From Dasyornis broadbenti (Eukaryota > Chordata > Aves > Passeriformes > Dasyornithidae), in contig VZRN01006407.1 in the NCBI GenBank assembly GCA_013397935.1, positions 1,581,618 to 1,645,617 of the forward strand: a DNA stretch of 64,000 bases. The letters are read 5' to 3'. A program made the position numbers and the translations under genes. The notes beneath the pieces were generated by a model that was not told the DNA's origin, made no database searches, and was given only the letters and a program-made list of their open reading frames with translations. Position 1 is the first letter of the stretch. Each line of letters begins with the position of its first letter. Positions 49,820 through 61,839 of this stretch are shown here, piece by piece.

Positions 49820-51842
49820 CTAGTAAGCCTCAAATTACTTTTTCCTTAGTAATGTTGTCCATTATTACTGATTGTGTTTGTAGGTGAAATAAAGAATTCT
49901 AAGCCTTTGCTTTTCATATACCTCCATAACATTCTGCATTGAATGTTTTATGCCTTACACACAAAAAATAATAATGGAACTCGTGTTGGTATTGGCAATA
50001 TAAAAAGAAAAAAAATACTTGTTAATCATTCTAGAAAGCAAGGTGATTTTCCTTTGGTCTGAGTAACACTAATTATTTCTGCCTGAAATACATTCAAGGC
50101 AGCTGTGTAGGAGTTGAATTGTTTAGACATCACTGCTTGGTTTTTTTTCTGTCTCTTATACTTATGGGTTTTTTGGATTGTTTGTTTTTAAATCAGTTCC
50201 AGACAGGTAAACCATAAGCTTATGGCTATCACTTAAAGACACACAAACAGATGTGATGAAATGAAAATAATATCCTTTAGCATAAAGGAAGACACAGTTT
50301 GAGCAGAACTCATGAATACATTTAATAGAGCTAAAGGTTCTCCAAAAAGCAAAAATTTTTTTTTTTTTTAAATGTCATCAATGAGAAAAAGTAGAAAAGC
50401 CTGGATTCCTCTGGTTAGTTATTAGAAAAAGCCCAGCAAAACTACTATCTCTGCATAACCATAGTTCTGCTTTTTCAAGAAGTATCCTTAGTATCTGAAT
50501 TAGTAATGGCTTGACTGATCTAAGGAAGTGTGAGCTTTTTGCAAGATATGCCAGTGTGCTGTAGCATCCTAATCATTAGTCCTTAGCTTAGAAAATTAAA
50601 TGCTAAAATGCTTTGAATCATTATGGCTTCATCTAATATTTCTGTCATCCCACTGCTGTATTTTAGCAGTGCATTGCTGTGCAGTGAGAAGTGCCCATTA
50701 GTGAGTGAGTTTTGGTACTGAAAACAGTGACGCTGAATTGAATTTCATTTCCTGCCTTCTTGCTGGTCCTGGCGTGGGCATCAGGAGGACACATCTGACC
50801 CTCAGGCCAACAGCCAGAGCAGGAAAAACGCTCTCTGTTCAAGGGAAGGCCCTCTAGTCCAAAATAAAGTGCACAGAAATAGATGTTCAATTAAGTAACT
50901 TTTTATGGAAAGAAGTTAATGGTAGCAAAGGTAGGGGGTATATTGTGAAAGAGTGCAAGGGCAATTGAATCTTCTGAGCCTCTTAGGGTAGGATAAAGCT
51001 CAGCAAGTGTAGAGAGGAGCACTGAGAATGGCTATACAACAATTCTACTTTACTGCTTTGTGACAAGTTCAAGAAATTCTACATAGCTCTGAATTCTGTC
51101 AAAAAAAATCAGCCACTTTTTTTTTAACAGAAGAATGCTGCTTTTCCAAACCTGGAGAGTTAGGCCTATGCGTGGATGTATATGGATTTGCAAGAAAATA
51201 AGAATTGTTTAAGTTCTGATACCTGTTTTTCCTTATCCTTGGGGAATGGAGATGGATCCTTTTGGGAATGAAAAGTAAGTGACGAGTATAACTTTGAACT
51301 GATAGCTCTAACAGAAAAATGATAATAAAATAGTCATATGATCTATTTTTCTAAGGAAATCTATTGCTTATTCCATAAAATTACTGAGTCCTGAAAATTT
51401 GTTTCCAGATATATGTTCTCCTCTTTATTATTAGATTGTTTTAAAATATAAAAGTAGTTTTAGAATCAACATTTTCAATTTGAAAATTAAATTTATGCTA
51501 CTTTGTTTAAAGTCCATATATCTTTCTGAACATGTTCATTAGTTTCCCCAAGTCCCTAATTCTTTGAATTATTTTAATGTAGCTTTTTCTCAAGGTTTTA
51601 ATTTGGATTGCAGTATTAATGCTGTCAGTTTTCCTCAACAATCCCTGAATTCCAAAACGAACCTTGACTCTGATTTTTCTGTGTTTACATAACTCCCTGG
51701 ATCATGGTGTCTAATCACTTCAAAAATTTGATGGCAATTACCTCCTTAACACCATGCCATGTATATGAAAGGCACTATTTCACCTTAAATATTTTGTAAT
51801 AATTTATGGTCCATGTTTTAGAAATAATTATAGTAATTTTTT

Positions 51843-51890
51843 AAATTTACCTAGCAAATTTACCTAGAAATTTACTAGGTAAATTTACCT
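51843..51890. repeat. AAATTTACCTAG repeat with inverted copy
   Basis: aaatttacctag occurs at 51843-51854 and 51856-51867, and its exact reverse complement ctaggtaaattt at 51875-51886, with a 7-nt loop between the second and third. A further partial copy follows. It is a local direct-plus-inverted duplication. Confidence 0.85.
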
Positions 51891-54800
51891 ATTTTCCTAG
51901 AAATTTATTAATCACTGGCTTGTCTAGTATAGATACCCAGTGCAGTTATTCAGAACACAGAAGGCATTTTGAGGTTCTGTATAAATTGAGTAGATGCAAC
52001 CACTCCTATGAAAAACTGCTGTCCACATTTTACTGATTAGGAAGAGTTACGAACAGGAGCTAAACAAATAGGAATAGATCACAGAAGAATCCTGCTATGA
52101 AGCCAAATCACTTGTCTTAACCTCAAGCTATGGATTTAAGCAGGCGATTTACTTCTCTCTAAGCAGGACGTCTACACTGCTGTCTGTTTTTTGTGAAATC
52201 GATGGCAGTCTACGTTCATGGTCACTTATATGCATAAGTTATGTCTGCAGAAATACTTCTTATTCAAAAAAAGGAGCAAAAACAAGATAAATGTTGTAAT
52301 AATTAATATGGGGTTTAATAATCTATGGAAATAAGCAAAGGATAGTTTATTTGCTTTTGCACCATTGTAAAATGATAATAAGTTCAAGAGGTTTTCTATT
52401 AATATAGAGTGATCTTCACTTACACTATCATATTTTTCATTTCCTCATTTTTTTAATCTTTAGTTGTATTCAACCTTGTAGATTAAATGACAAGCTCACA
52501 CCTCAGAGGACAATTGAGCCTCTATTTCACATTGATTTTGATGAATCTCTTACAACTGCATTACTAGTTCCAGACATAACACAGGACCTATTCACAGATG
52601 CACATAAATAAATGTGATGGCAGAAGTGCACACCAGAGTGGTTAGGCATCATGAATCAGGAGCAAGTTACACAGCTCTTGTGACTCCAACAGTATTCAGG
52701 TGCAAGTTGAAAAGGATTCAAAGGGCTATTTTTTCACAAGTACTTTCTACAGATAATTTTATAATACTCAGACATCAGTCTCTAAGCACTGTGCTAGCAA
52801 CACTGTTTCCAGCACAAAACCAAAACATAGCTACTATGAAGCAAATTAATTTTATCTCAGACAAACCCATAAAAAGAATAAAAAGAATAAGTGAATATGC
52901 AAATGAAAACTCAAAAAACATTTAAACATTGTACTTAATTATTAGCACATATGTTAGATTTAAAAATCTTTGTCTCTAGTGTAGATGCTGAATAGAATCT
53001 GTGGAAGATTAAAATCTAGTGTTGATATTTTATTATTTCATTTTTATTTTTTTTAAGAATCTTTTCTACTGATACTGAAATTTCTTCAGAATTTTCCTGG
53101 GAATCCTTTTTAACAGATAGTAACTCCAGTGAAGGAACATCCCTGAACACATTTGAGAACACCAGTGTGAAACATTATCTTAAATAATTTTGTCTATGAT
53201 GTATTTATAGATATTTTGTGCTGATTTAAAACTTTTTACAGTCGAATAACTTTATACTTCTAGTGGGACATATTTTTGCACATTAACAAAAATACTATGT
53301 GCAATATATTGTTGAATTTTTCAATTTCTGCCCATTAAACTAATTGGAATAACAGTAACAAGTCTTGTGGTTTGTCTAGCATGGAACCTTTTCTAGAATT
53401 ACAATGAATCCAGTAGAATAAGGCCCTTTTTATCCAGGACAGCTGACATAACATATTGGAAAGCAACCAAAGTAGAGTCTGATCTTAGCATTGTACCTTG
53501 AAAACACATTTTAGTTTTTACATCTTATCTTTTTTGATCTTAGGGAAGCTATGCATAAATATCCTGGCAAGAGAGACAAGATAATAAGCCAAAGCCACCT
53601 GTCCAGAAAATGAACTCCAGACTTTCTTCAGACTGTGATCTGATCTTTTGTATTCTGTAAATTGCAACTATTTTTTCTGTGCACTTATGTTTACAAGATC
53701 ATAACAAGCCCAGTTTGCATCTACTGCTCATTAAAATATTACGAACAGAAAATTATAGAATTTGTGTTTTAACTATATATGGATTTTTGAGCTGTATTAA
53801 AATCACCTAGTTGTATTTTTTATTTTGATATCACTGTTCATTCAAAGAACTGTATAGGAAGTTGTGTTCTGAATAGAAAGTTTCTGATATTACTCATAAG
53901 GTCTTGAACACAGATGCTTTAGCAGTTGTAGTATTAAGTTGGTTGAATTTAGTAAACTCTTTGAAAACAATCCTTTATCACTACCTAAATGTCAGTGTAA
54001 TATTTCTTAATAGAACTTTTAAAATAAAGTTTTCAAAATGAAATAATATTACGAATTTATCAAGATGTTACAATATCAACATCACATAGGATAGTCCAAG
54101 TTTTCCCTGTTCTCCCAGTATGCACCATTCTGGGAGCATTATAAAAGTATTAAAGATGTAAGGTATTACAAATTCTTTTTGACATTCACAGAGCACTAAG
54201 AACAATTCCAAAAGAGTTGGTGTCTTGTATTCTACAGTTTGCCAGCAGTGTTACTGGCATTTGGATTTTTTATATATTCTAATTATGTAATTTCAATCTG
54301 CATTGACATATATAAATTCATTTCTGTGAATGTTTGTACATATATAAACACATACAGAGGAGAATGCATATGGAAATTATATACTCTACTTCTGTATTAT
54401 CTCAGCAATTGTAGGGATTCAAATTCTGTTTCTAATGGAACAAGCCATAAAAGCCTGCGTGAGTTTCCTGGGAATATCATATTTTAAAGAATTATTAAGT
54501 GCTAACACAAGAATGGTGTGGCTTTTTTGTTTTATTTTGGGTTTTTGTTTTTTTGGTTTTGTTTTTTTTTAATGTTGAGCTGAATATGCATAGAAGGGGG
54601 GGGAAGAAGTAGGAGTAGCTCCTGGAGGGTGTGAGAAAAAAGACTCTAGAACTCATTAATGAATGTTATTTTTTATGTTCAAATCATTCTTATGCAAATT
54701 TTATGTAAATTGTATGAAATGCTTGTCTGCTCATGAAAAGAATTGGTATCCGTAGAGGAACATAATATCTACAAAAACACTGGAATTAAATCCTTGTTGT

Positions 54801-55417
54801 TTTCAGTTCCTAACAACAGAATTGTTAGAAAACTGAAGTTTGCTCCTCTATACCATTTCATATCAATGCAAAACACTGTAAAATTCACACACTTACTATT
54901 TTTGGTTACTCAGAAGTTAGAATAATTTCTAACCTAGTTTTCCTTTATTACTTATGCAACAACCATCTTGTACAACTTCATGAAGTTGCAGTAGGTTCAA
55001 ATTTGACCTAGTTGTTCATAGTGAGGATTTGCTGCACACAATATTTGACAAGGTTTGAAAGCATATGGGGTGCCCCAATTGAGCTATAGATGATATTTCA
55101 TACTGGAGTTTGCCAATGTAAATGAGTTTTAATCAGGGTCAATTTCATTAGGATGATGTCTTGGTTTGAAAGGCAGGTATGTGCTAAGGAAGGTGGGAAT
55201 AGAGAATATGACCCCCTTTCCCTCAGAATTATAACTTTGAAATCAGGAGCTCTCAGGCAAAGATATGGGACAAGGAATAACAATTCTTTACTCGTACATA
55301 TAACGAGGGAAACAAGCAACAACAACAGTAGCAATAGCAAACAAGTAAACCAGAAACCCGGTGGCAGCTTCCTCTGGGCTGCCAGGCACCTTCCCTTTGG
55401 TGCAGTTCTGGTCACGG

Positions 55418-55433
55418 CCAGCAGGGGGCGCTG
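55418..55433 (+). promoter_or_regulatory. CTCF-core-like motif 1
   Basis: ccagcagggggcgctg matches the vertebrate CTCF core consensus as generally written (CCASYAGRGGGCGCT-like). Seen directly in sequence; binding is inferred only. Confidence 0.6.
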
Positions 55434-55470
55434 TCAGGCTCCCGGCAGGGCAGGGGCGATGACTCCCCCA

Positions 55471-55486
55471 ACTGCAGGGGGCGCTG
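55471..55486 (+). promoter_or_regulatory. CTCF-core-like motif 2
   Basis: actgcagggggcgctg repeats the gcagggggcgctg core 53 bp after the first copy and in the same orientation. The 5' half is weaker (ctgc rather than ccagc). Confidence 0.5.
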
Positions 55487-57308
55487 TGGCACGAGCTCAG
55501 ATCCTCTTCTGACGCGATAACGGTGGACGGAGCGAATGGCTGGGCAGCCAGATGGTGAAATGGGCTGCAGCGGGAAACCTCGGAGCAGCAAGCTGGATGG
55601 CAGGGCTGGTTCACCCGGGCTGTCAAGCAAAGAGTGACAGAAACTCCGCAGCGATGGCAGCAGCTGCAGTGCATCCCAGCAGTCAGGGAATGAGAGTCAA
55701 TGACAGCTGGGCTCCCCCGCAGCAGCTGCCGTACATGGCTGGGGAGATGAGCACTCCAGGAGCAGGGAAGAGGGTCAGGATCTCGTACTTTCCCAAACTA
55801 AGGCTCACCCAGCTAGGAAGAAAAGGCAGTGCAGAGCTGGGTTCCTGCAGTTGGAACAAAAGGAAAACAGCAGCTCCATTGTCCCCCTCCGATGCCCCTA
55901 GTGCATGTTAAGTCACTGGCAGCCAGGTGCTCTCCTGTCCTCATCCCACCCTGCCACATCTTTTGTTTCTTAAGTATCTGGTTGTTATTGTTCCCTATTA
56001 ACAGAATGGGGGAAAATACCCAAACCTCCAACAGATAGGTACCTAGATACTTCATTTTTATCCTCTTTATGTGTATCAAACCATAGGAAAATTATGTTCT
56101 TGACATGTATAAAATTCTCTTTAAACCCATGTGTCTGAAAAAAGTTTTTAAAAAAATCCCTAAACATGTTTTCATCCACTGTTAAAAATATGTGTACTAT
56201 TAATATAAGTTTCAGTACTGGTGAAGTTCTAAAAAGATAATTAAATTCTTCTATAGGAAATAATAAATATTCACCATTAGAAATAATTTGTATTTCCTAT
56301 ACAAATCATGGAAGAAGAGAAAATTGGAATATATTTAAAGATCAGACATCAAGTAACAAATTATCTTATTAAAATATATTTTAAAACAGAACACTGTTTG
56401 TAAACTAAGGGATGTATACTCTATCCTAGAAAGAACCTATGGAATTTTGTATTCGATGTATTTTTCTGCAGATTGTCATTTTTTCAGTGCCTGAATCTGC
56501 CACACTCCCCTCTTCCAGAGAAATTTAAGGAAGACTTTCTATCTACCACACTCCAATAGGGCAAATACTTCAGAATACAGAAAAAAAATTGCTAAAACAA
56601 ATAATACGTAACTACAGAGACAAATGCAATGGTGGCCTGCCATTTCTTATGTACTGTTTATGTGTGGCTCAATAGCTAAAAGATAAAAGGCATATCAATA
56701 ATCTCTATTACCTGAAAGCACATGCAAACAGTAAATAGATTTTCTTGTCAAGGAACTGCCACTGTTGCAAAATTGATGCTTGACCCTACTGAGTTCATAT
56801 CAAGCTCTGCAGCCACACTGGTAACTTTCCACATCTTTGTTTTGTTTCCTCACTTTCAGGCTTGTAGGTTGGTGTTACTGGATTAACTGTATTTCAGCCA
56901 TATTTTAGCCTATGTATCCCAGACTGCATGGTTTGTTTGTCAGTGGCTGCATTTTTGCCTATATTGTTGGTTATTTTTCTCTTGGTTAGCTTTGCCTTGG
57001 TCTTATTGTGTCCCAGTCCTAGGCAGAGAGAATAAATACTTCAGAATTTGTCACAGAATACCCTGCTTTATGCACGTTCTGTGAAGCAGTGGTCATCTGC
57101 CTCAGAAATGGAGTGCAGCACATTGCCTGTGAATGTCCCACTGCACACACTCATCACAAGAGAGTTAAAACTCTGTCACAATCAAAAGATCACAGGGCCA
57201 CCCATACACTGGCACTGATATTATAGTCAACAGACCATGGTTCAGCAAAAGTAACTGCCTCTCATTCCTGTAGGATTGTGAGAATATACAGAAAATAAAG
57301 TTATGAAC

Positions 57309-57333
57309 GGGAATGGGAATGGGAATGGGAAGG
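57309..57333 (+). repeat. (GGGAAT)n short array
   Basis: Four hexamer units. It resembles but is not the vertebrate telomere repeat (TTAGGG), so it is not called an interstitial telomere. Confidence 0.9.
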
Positions 57334-58632
57334 AAAAGTGGTCATCAAGATTGTGACAGAGTTTCAGGATTTCTTTCCCTAATTCATGTTCCATAACAAA
57401 TTGAATACTGAACAATTGAACAATGGGGATAGCTAGCGTTAAAGAAAATGTATCTGTGAGAGGAGAAAACAAATACCAGCAAGGTCATGAGGATTGCACA
57501 CAGATCTGTGAAATGCGATCACAAAGATTGGTTGTTAAGCTTTTGGAAGGGAACCATAAATCATCATTAGGGATCTCGTATCTTCAATAAGCTATTCTTA
57601 AGGGAACGAGATGAGTTTGAAAAACTATTGCAAGTGTAGAAAACTGGTAAAAAAAGGGTATGCAGAACATGAATGCATATCTTAGACTTATGGAGTACAG
57701 CTAGGCATGAAAAAGTCAGATTGCAAAAGTAGATGTAGTACAACTGTGTTTTCCTGCCCAGGGAATTAGGGCAGATATAGCAAAACCAGTAGTGGGAGAA
57801 GACTGCTTTTGGGAAAGGAAAGCTTCTTCCATTTTTTCCGGAGAAAAAGGGAAAACTGACTCTTTGGAGAATAGTACATACATGTCTAAATTTAAAAAAT
57901 CTTTCCTATGTTTAATTTTGCATTTTTCTCTGGCCTCTGAAAAATTGTTATGTTGACTAGTGTGTTTAAATGGCTTCCTGTCTCAGAGAAAAAAAGAAGC
58001 ATAAAACAACTGTACCTGCTAATAAAGGCTACAGATTTGTGCTTCCTTTTAGTCCTGTTGAAGTGGCACAGAGAAAAAACGTTGATCTAAACATTCTGTG
58101 CTGTGCAGTAATTGCAGTGGATGAGCAAAGGGAATGAAGCTGAAGGACCTCTCAGCAGACGAGAATAAATAATGTTGGTTATTTATTGTTGGCTACAATG
58201 ACATTGATCTCTGATGATGTAAAAGTGAAGGAAAAGCCAATGTTCAGGCCCAAAGAAATCTTTTATAAATTGAGTAGGGGCAAAATTGTCAAAGTTTTAA
58301 TAATTTGATTTTTTAAAAATGATTATTCTCTGTGATACTCTTTTTTGTTCTTCAGCCAGAGGAAGGTACTTGCCTCTAAATAGCTAAAATTAAACAACTG
58401 ATTAATTAATGCCTCATTTTTAAACATCTAATAACAAAAACTTGAGATCTTTTTCCTTTATTTTAGTTTGTTGCAGTTATTAAACAAGGAAGATCCATGC
58501 ATACCTGAGTAATTTCAAGAGCGACAATGCTTTCTAAAAGGTATTAGTTCACAAGAGAGGAAAAAAATAGCATTCAAAATTAAGATATCATTAGGATGTG
58601 CATGTGAATCATTCACCTTGCACGTAGGTGCA

Positions 58633-58699
58633 TTTTAAGGTTATCTTTGTTTAGTTACCTTTGTTTAGGTTATCTTTTTAAGGTTATCTTTGTTTAGTT
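58633..58699 (+). repeat. Local duplication, 43-bp period
   Basis: ttttaaggttatctttgttt followed by agtt occurs at 58633-58656 and again at 58676-58699, identical over 24 bp. A third partial copy (ttaggttatcttt) lies between them. Confidence 0.9.
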
Positions 58700-58977
58700 C
58701 TGGTCACAGAACTCAGCAGTACAAAATGTTCTAACAGGTTAATTGCTTCAAAATGCACTTAAGTCTGGTTTCCATGGCTCTTCTACTCACAGTCCAGAAA
58801 ACACTAAATGTGACAGTACTTGGAACATTGTAAAATAGAAAAAAAGATCATTTTAGGTAACTGCATTATAGAGGTGAATGTAGGCAGAAACTCACTGACA
58901 GCTAGTTTTTGAAATCCTGAAAAATTTATCTTGATTTTTTAATTGCTCTCTCATGGTGGTTTGGACTTCTTTTAAGG

Positions 58978-59150
58978 ATCATAAAATCAGATAAAAATTT
59001 AGTTCAGAAAAGACCTCAGCAGGTCTATAGCTCAACCTCCTGATCAGAAGTCGAGTTCAAAACTCTTGCTCAGGGCTTTATCTGGCTGGGTCTTGAAACT
59101 TTCAAGGCAGAGGACTGAGAAACTTGTCAGGGCAAGATCATACCGTGGTA
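58978..59150 (-). mobile_element. CR1 LINE, diverged 3' fragment
   Basis: The left part 'ggatcataaaatcagataaaaattt' followed by agaaaagacctcagcaggtc, 'ctcaacctcctgatcagaag' and 'ctcagggctttatctggctgggtcttgaaac' is the reverse complement of a CR1 3' end. It is more diverged than the copy immediately to its right. It stops where the next CR1 terminal repeat begins. Confidence 0.85.
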
Positions 59151-59151
59151 G

Positions 59152-60106
59152 ATCATAGAATCATAGAATGGTTTTTGTTGGAAGAAACCTTAAAGTCCTC
59201 TAGTTCCAAATCTCCTGCCATGGGCAAGCATACCTCTCACTAGACCAGGCTGCTCAAAGCACCATCCAACATTGTCCTGAACACTTCCAGGGATAGGGCA
59301 TTCACAGCTTCTGCGGGCAACCTGTTCCAGTGCTTCACCACGCTCACAGTAAAGAATTTCTTCCTTATGTATAATGAAAACCTGCCACTTTTCTGTTTGA
59401 TGCCATAACCCCTTGTCCTCTTGCTGCATTACTTCTGATGTTTTGTGAAAAGTCCCTCCCCAGCTTTCTTCTAGGCCCCCTTTAGTTACTGAAAGGTCCT
59501 GTAAGACCTTCTCTGGGCCTTCTCTTCTCCAGGCTGAGCAACCTCAACTCTCTCAGCCTGTCTCCATAGCAGAGCTGCTCCAGCGCTCTGATCATCTTCA
59601 AGGCCCTTCTTGGGTCTCACCCCAACAGATCCGTGTGCTTCTTATGCTCTGGGGCCCCAGACCTGGGCGCAGAATTCCAGGTGGGGTCTCATCAGCGCAG
59701 AGGGGCAGAATCACTTCCTTCACTGTGCTGACCACGCTTCTTTTGATACAGCCCAAGGTAGGACTGCCTTTCTGCCCTGTAAGAACACGTTGCTGGCTCA
59801 TATAAAACTTTTTTCTGCTAACAGCCCCACATCTTTCTCCTCAGGGGCTGCTCTCAATCTATTCTCCACGCAGCCTGCATTTGTGCTTGGAATTGCCCTA
59901 ATCCAGTGCAGGACCTTGCACTTGGCCTTGCTGAACTTCATTAAGCTATCATGGGCCAAATCCTTAAGCTTGTCCAGGTCTCTCTGGGTGGCAGCCCTTC
60001 CCTCCAGTGTGTGACTGCACCACACAGCTTGGTGTTATCAGTGAACTTGCTGAAGGTGTCCTTGGTCCCACTGTCCATGTTTCTGACTAAGATGTTAAGC
60101 AGCTTT
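59152..60106 (-). mobile_element. CR1 LINE, 0.95-kb 5'-truncated copy
   Basis: Begins with atcatagaatcatagaatgg (reverse complement of the terminal repeat). It continues through the 3' region (caacctgttccagtgcttca, 'ccccttgtcctcttgctgca') into ORF2 on the minus strand. Minus-strand frames contain the expected reverse-transcriptase C-terminal text FSKAKCKVLHW and EEKDVGLLAEKS at 59798-60025. At 60025-60051 the catalytic box reads KFTDNTKL, so the second catalytic aspartate has been replaced by asparagine; the copy is dead as well as truncated. It abuts another CR1 in the same orientation on its left. Confidence 0.94.
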
Positions 60107-60609
60107 TAAAAAGCATCTTGAGTCACTGCTGTAAAGCCTTTCTTGGGCCTTGTGGTGCTGAAAGTTGATCCTGTTTAACTCTTTAGCAGTATTTAACATA
60201 GTGTGAAGCAAACAGCCAGAGAATTGCTAAAGGTTCTCTTTTTACATTTTTTTCACTGGCAGATAAACATGCAATAGGTCTTAAAAGAATATTACCAATT
60301 TTTTGCCCCATGTATTTTGCTGAGATAAAAAGTTTGACAGGCCAAAATATCATCTATTCAGCCCAGAAAGTGTGGGTAGTAAGTAAGCTTAGCAAGAAGG
60401 CATTGGAAACAGAAGCTTGTTCAGAAGCAAGACCTCTAGTATTTCTTTGTAGCTGTATGAACTTTTATTACATTTTAGTCTGTTTTTTTGAGTACACAGT
60501 ATATGAATCAAAGGTCTGATAGGTAGATGTGATAAGAATACATAGCTTCATATTAAAAGGAACCATATTTTGAAACTGAAATTGTGTAGATATGAAGATT
60601 CATGTTTAC
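60107..60609. other. Unannotated DNA
   Basis: No recognised element. The frame at 60310-60519 (69 codons) has no known domain. I looked for a continuation of the outer CR1 here and did not find one. Confidence 0.45.
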
Positions 60610-60726
60610 AGGTGACGTTAGCAACATACTTTAGTGGTGGACTCAGCAGTGTTAGATTACTGTTTAGACACAATGATAGTAAAAGATCTTTTGCAACATA
60701 AATAATTCTGTGATTCTATGTTCTGT
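60610..60726 (+). mobile_element. CR1 LINE, short 3' fragment
   Basis: tttagtggtggactcagcag, 'taaaagatcttttgcaacataaat' and the terminal 'aattctgtgattctatg' give the CR1 3' end in plus orientation, opposite to the two copies just upstream. It is similar in subfamily to the fragment at 47125-47288 and more decayed. Confidence 0.85.
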
Positions 60727-61777
60727 TGAATTCTTTGAAAAATCAAGTTGTAATAATTTCATACTGGACATCTGGAGATAACACTTTTGTCCAAAGTTAA
60801 AATTTTAGTTGTTCAACTTAATATAAAGGAAAATTTTCCTGAGACTTTCTAGAGGCTTTATTTTTCTACACCCTAGAGAGGAAGTCTTCCTACACCCTCT
60901 TCCTTCACAGCAATGTCATGGAAGTATATATGTTCACATGCATGAGTTTTATACCTGATATTTCAGTATAACCTAGGGTTTATAATTCTATATTCCAAGA
61001 ATGATTTTAATAAGATGCATAAAAGAGGGGATACAAAATAAGATGGATGAAAGAGTGGATACCAAAAGAAGCATTGAAACAAACTTCATTTAAAGGGAGC
61101 AGCAAGAGCACCATTGGTCCATGAGGGAGATGCACAAGGAGCTGAGGGTGACAGGCAGGGCCATGGCCTGGGCACAGTTCTGCATGATCTGAGCAGTACC
61201 AGGCTGGTGACAGTGACAAGTTCTACCTACAGTTACAGAGAAGGGAAGGAAATGAGTCATGTCTTGGGGCCACCCATTAGACAAGTCCAGAGACCGAAAA
61301 CAATGTGACCTATTGCACTGGTCCAAGATCCATTTTGAAAATCAGCTGGTACAGCAGAAAGCAGGACTGGGCACAGTCCAGATTACTCTACAGAACATAC
61401 TTGCTATGATAGGGTTTCCTATGCCTTCATTAAAGAAAAATAAAAGCCCCAAGGAGATGGTCAGGACCAGTAAGTTTTGGAAGGTCCCTCAGGACCTTGG
61501 TAAATGGTTGTCTTGTGAATGCACTTTATATAAGCTGAGTTCTGACTCAAAAATGACTATCATATCTGGCCAGGTGAGAAAGTGGTCTTATTGAAATATA
61601 TCCACATTGCTAAAGAGTTTTCAAAATTTTTGAAAACACTGGAATTCAGATGAAGATGAATAGTGATGCTAATTATGATATTTACTGACTTCAGAATACC
61701 AAATCTGCAAATATTTATTTCCTGACATTGTTATCTTAAGATAATATTTAAATTAAATCAAGTTTCTTTTTCTTCTT

Positions 61778-61779
<2 letters not shown>
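60727..61779. other. Unannotated DNA, GC-richer patch at 61.1-61.3 kb
   Basis: Mixed composition; 61090-61330 is clearly GC-richer with open frames on both strands. No recognised family. Confidence 0.45.

Positions 61780-61839
<60 letters not shown>
61780..61839. repeat. Poly-T tract (60 bp)
   Basis: An uninterrupted 60-bp T run preceded by T/C-rich sequence and followed after about 35 bp by a C-rich stretch. Its length in the assembly is probably not exact. Confidence 0.95.

Larger units (their letters stand above)
47289..55156. other. Long unannotated AT-rich stretch
   Basis: Nearly 8 kb with no recognised transposon. It holds TA/CA repeats at 47745-47812, T runs at 49798-49819 and near 50360, a small repeat cluster at 51843-51890, T/G-rich sequence at 54520-54575 and a G run near 54596-54604. 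Frames up to 106 codons have no recognised domain. This low repeat density is consistent with old intronic or intergenic DNA. Confidence 0.5.
55157..55960. mobile_element. GC-rich ERV LTR-like block
   Basis: A sharp change from AT-rich to GC- and CpG-richer DNA. The left edge tgtcttggtttgaaaggcag and the following aggcaaagatatgggacaag and 'gaataacaattctttact' are blocks I associate with a passerine ERV LTR. Some short CpG-rich parts (gacgcgataacggtggacgg) and a CAA/CAG-rich stretch at 55316-55345 lie inside. On the minus strand the left part reads gtaaagaattgttattcc, so the element may run minus. The right edge and orientation are uncertain and no target-site duplication is seen. The 105- to 128-codon frames on both strands are GC-driven; the leucine run on the minus strand comes from the CAA/CAG tract. 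Confidence 0.6.
55961..58977. other. Unannotated AT-rich DNA
   Basis: Contains a short (GGGAAT)n run at 57309-57333 and a 43-bp-period local duplication at 58633-58699. No gene recognised. Confidence 0.5.

Noticed and set aside
55098..55674. 105- and 128-codon minus-strand frames with a leucine run like a membrane segment
   Set aside because: The leucine run comes from a CAA/CAG-rich tract inside a GC-rich LTR-like block; frames are open on both strands at once.
56211..56225. ttcagtactggtgaa shared with the hairpin arm at 31.6 kb
   Set aside because: Only 15 bp are shared and the flanks differ; it may be coincidence, so no dispersed family is claimed.
57309..57333. Interstitial telomeric repeat
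   Set aside because: The unit is GGGAAT, not TTAGGG, and only four copies exist.
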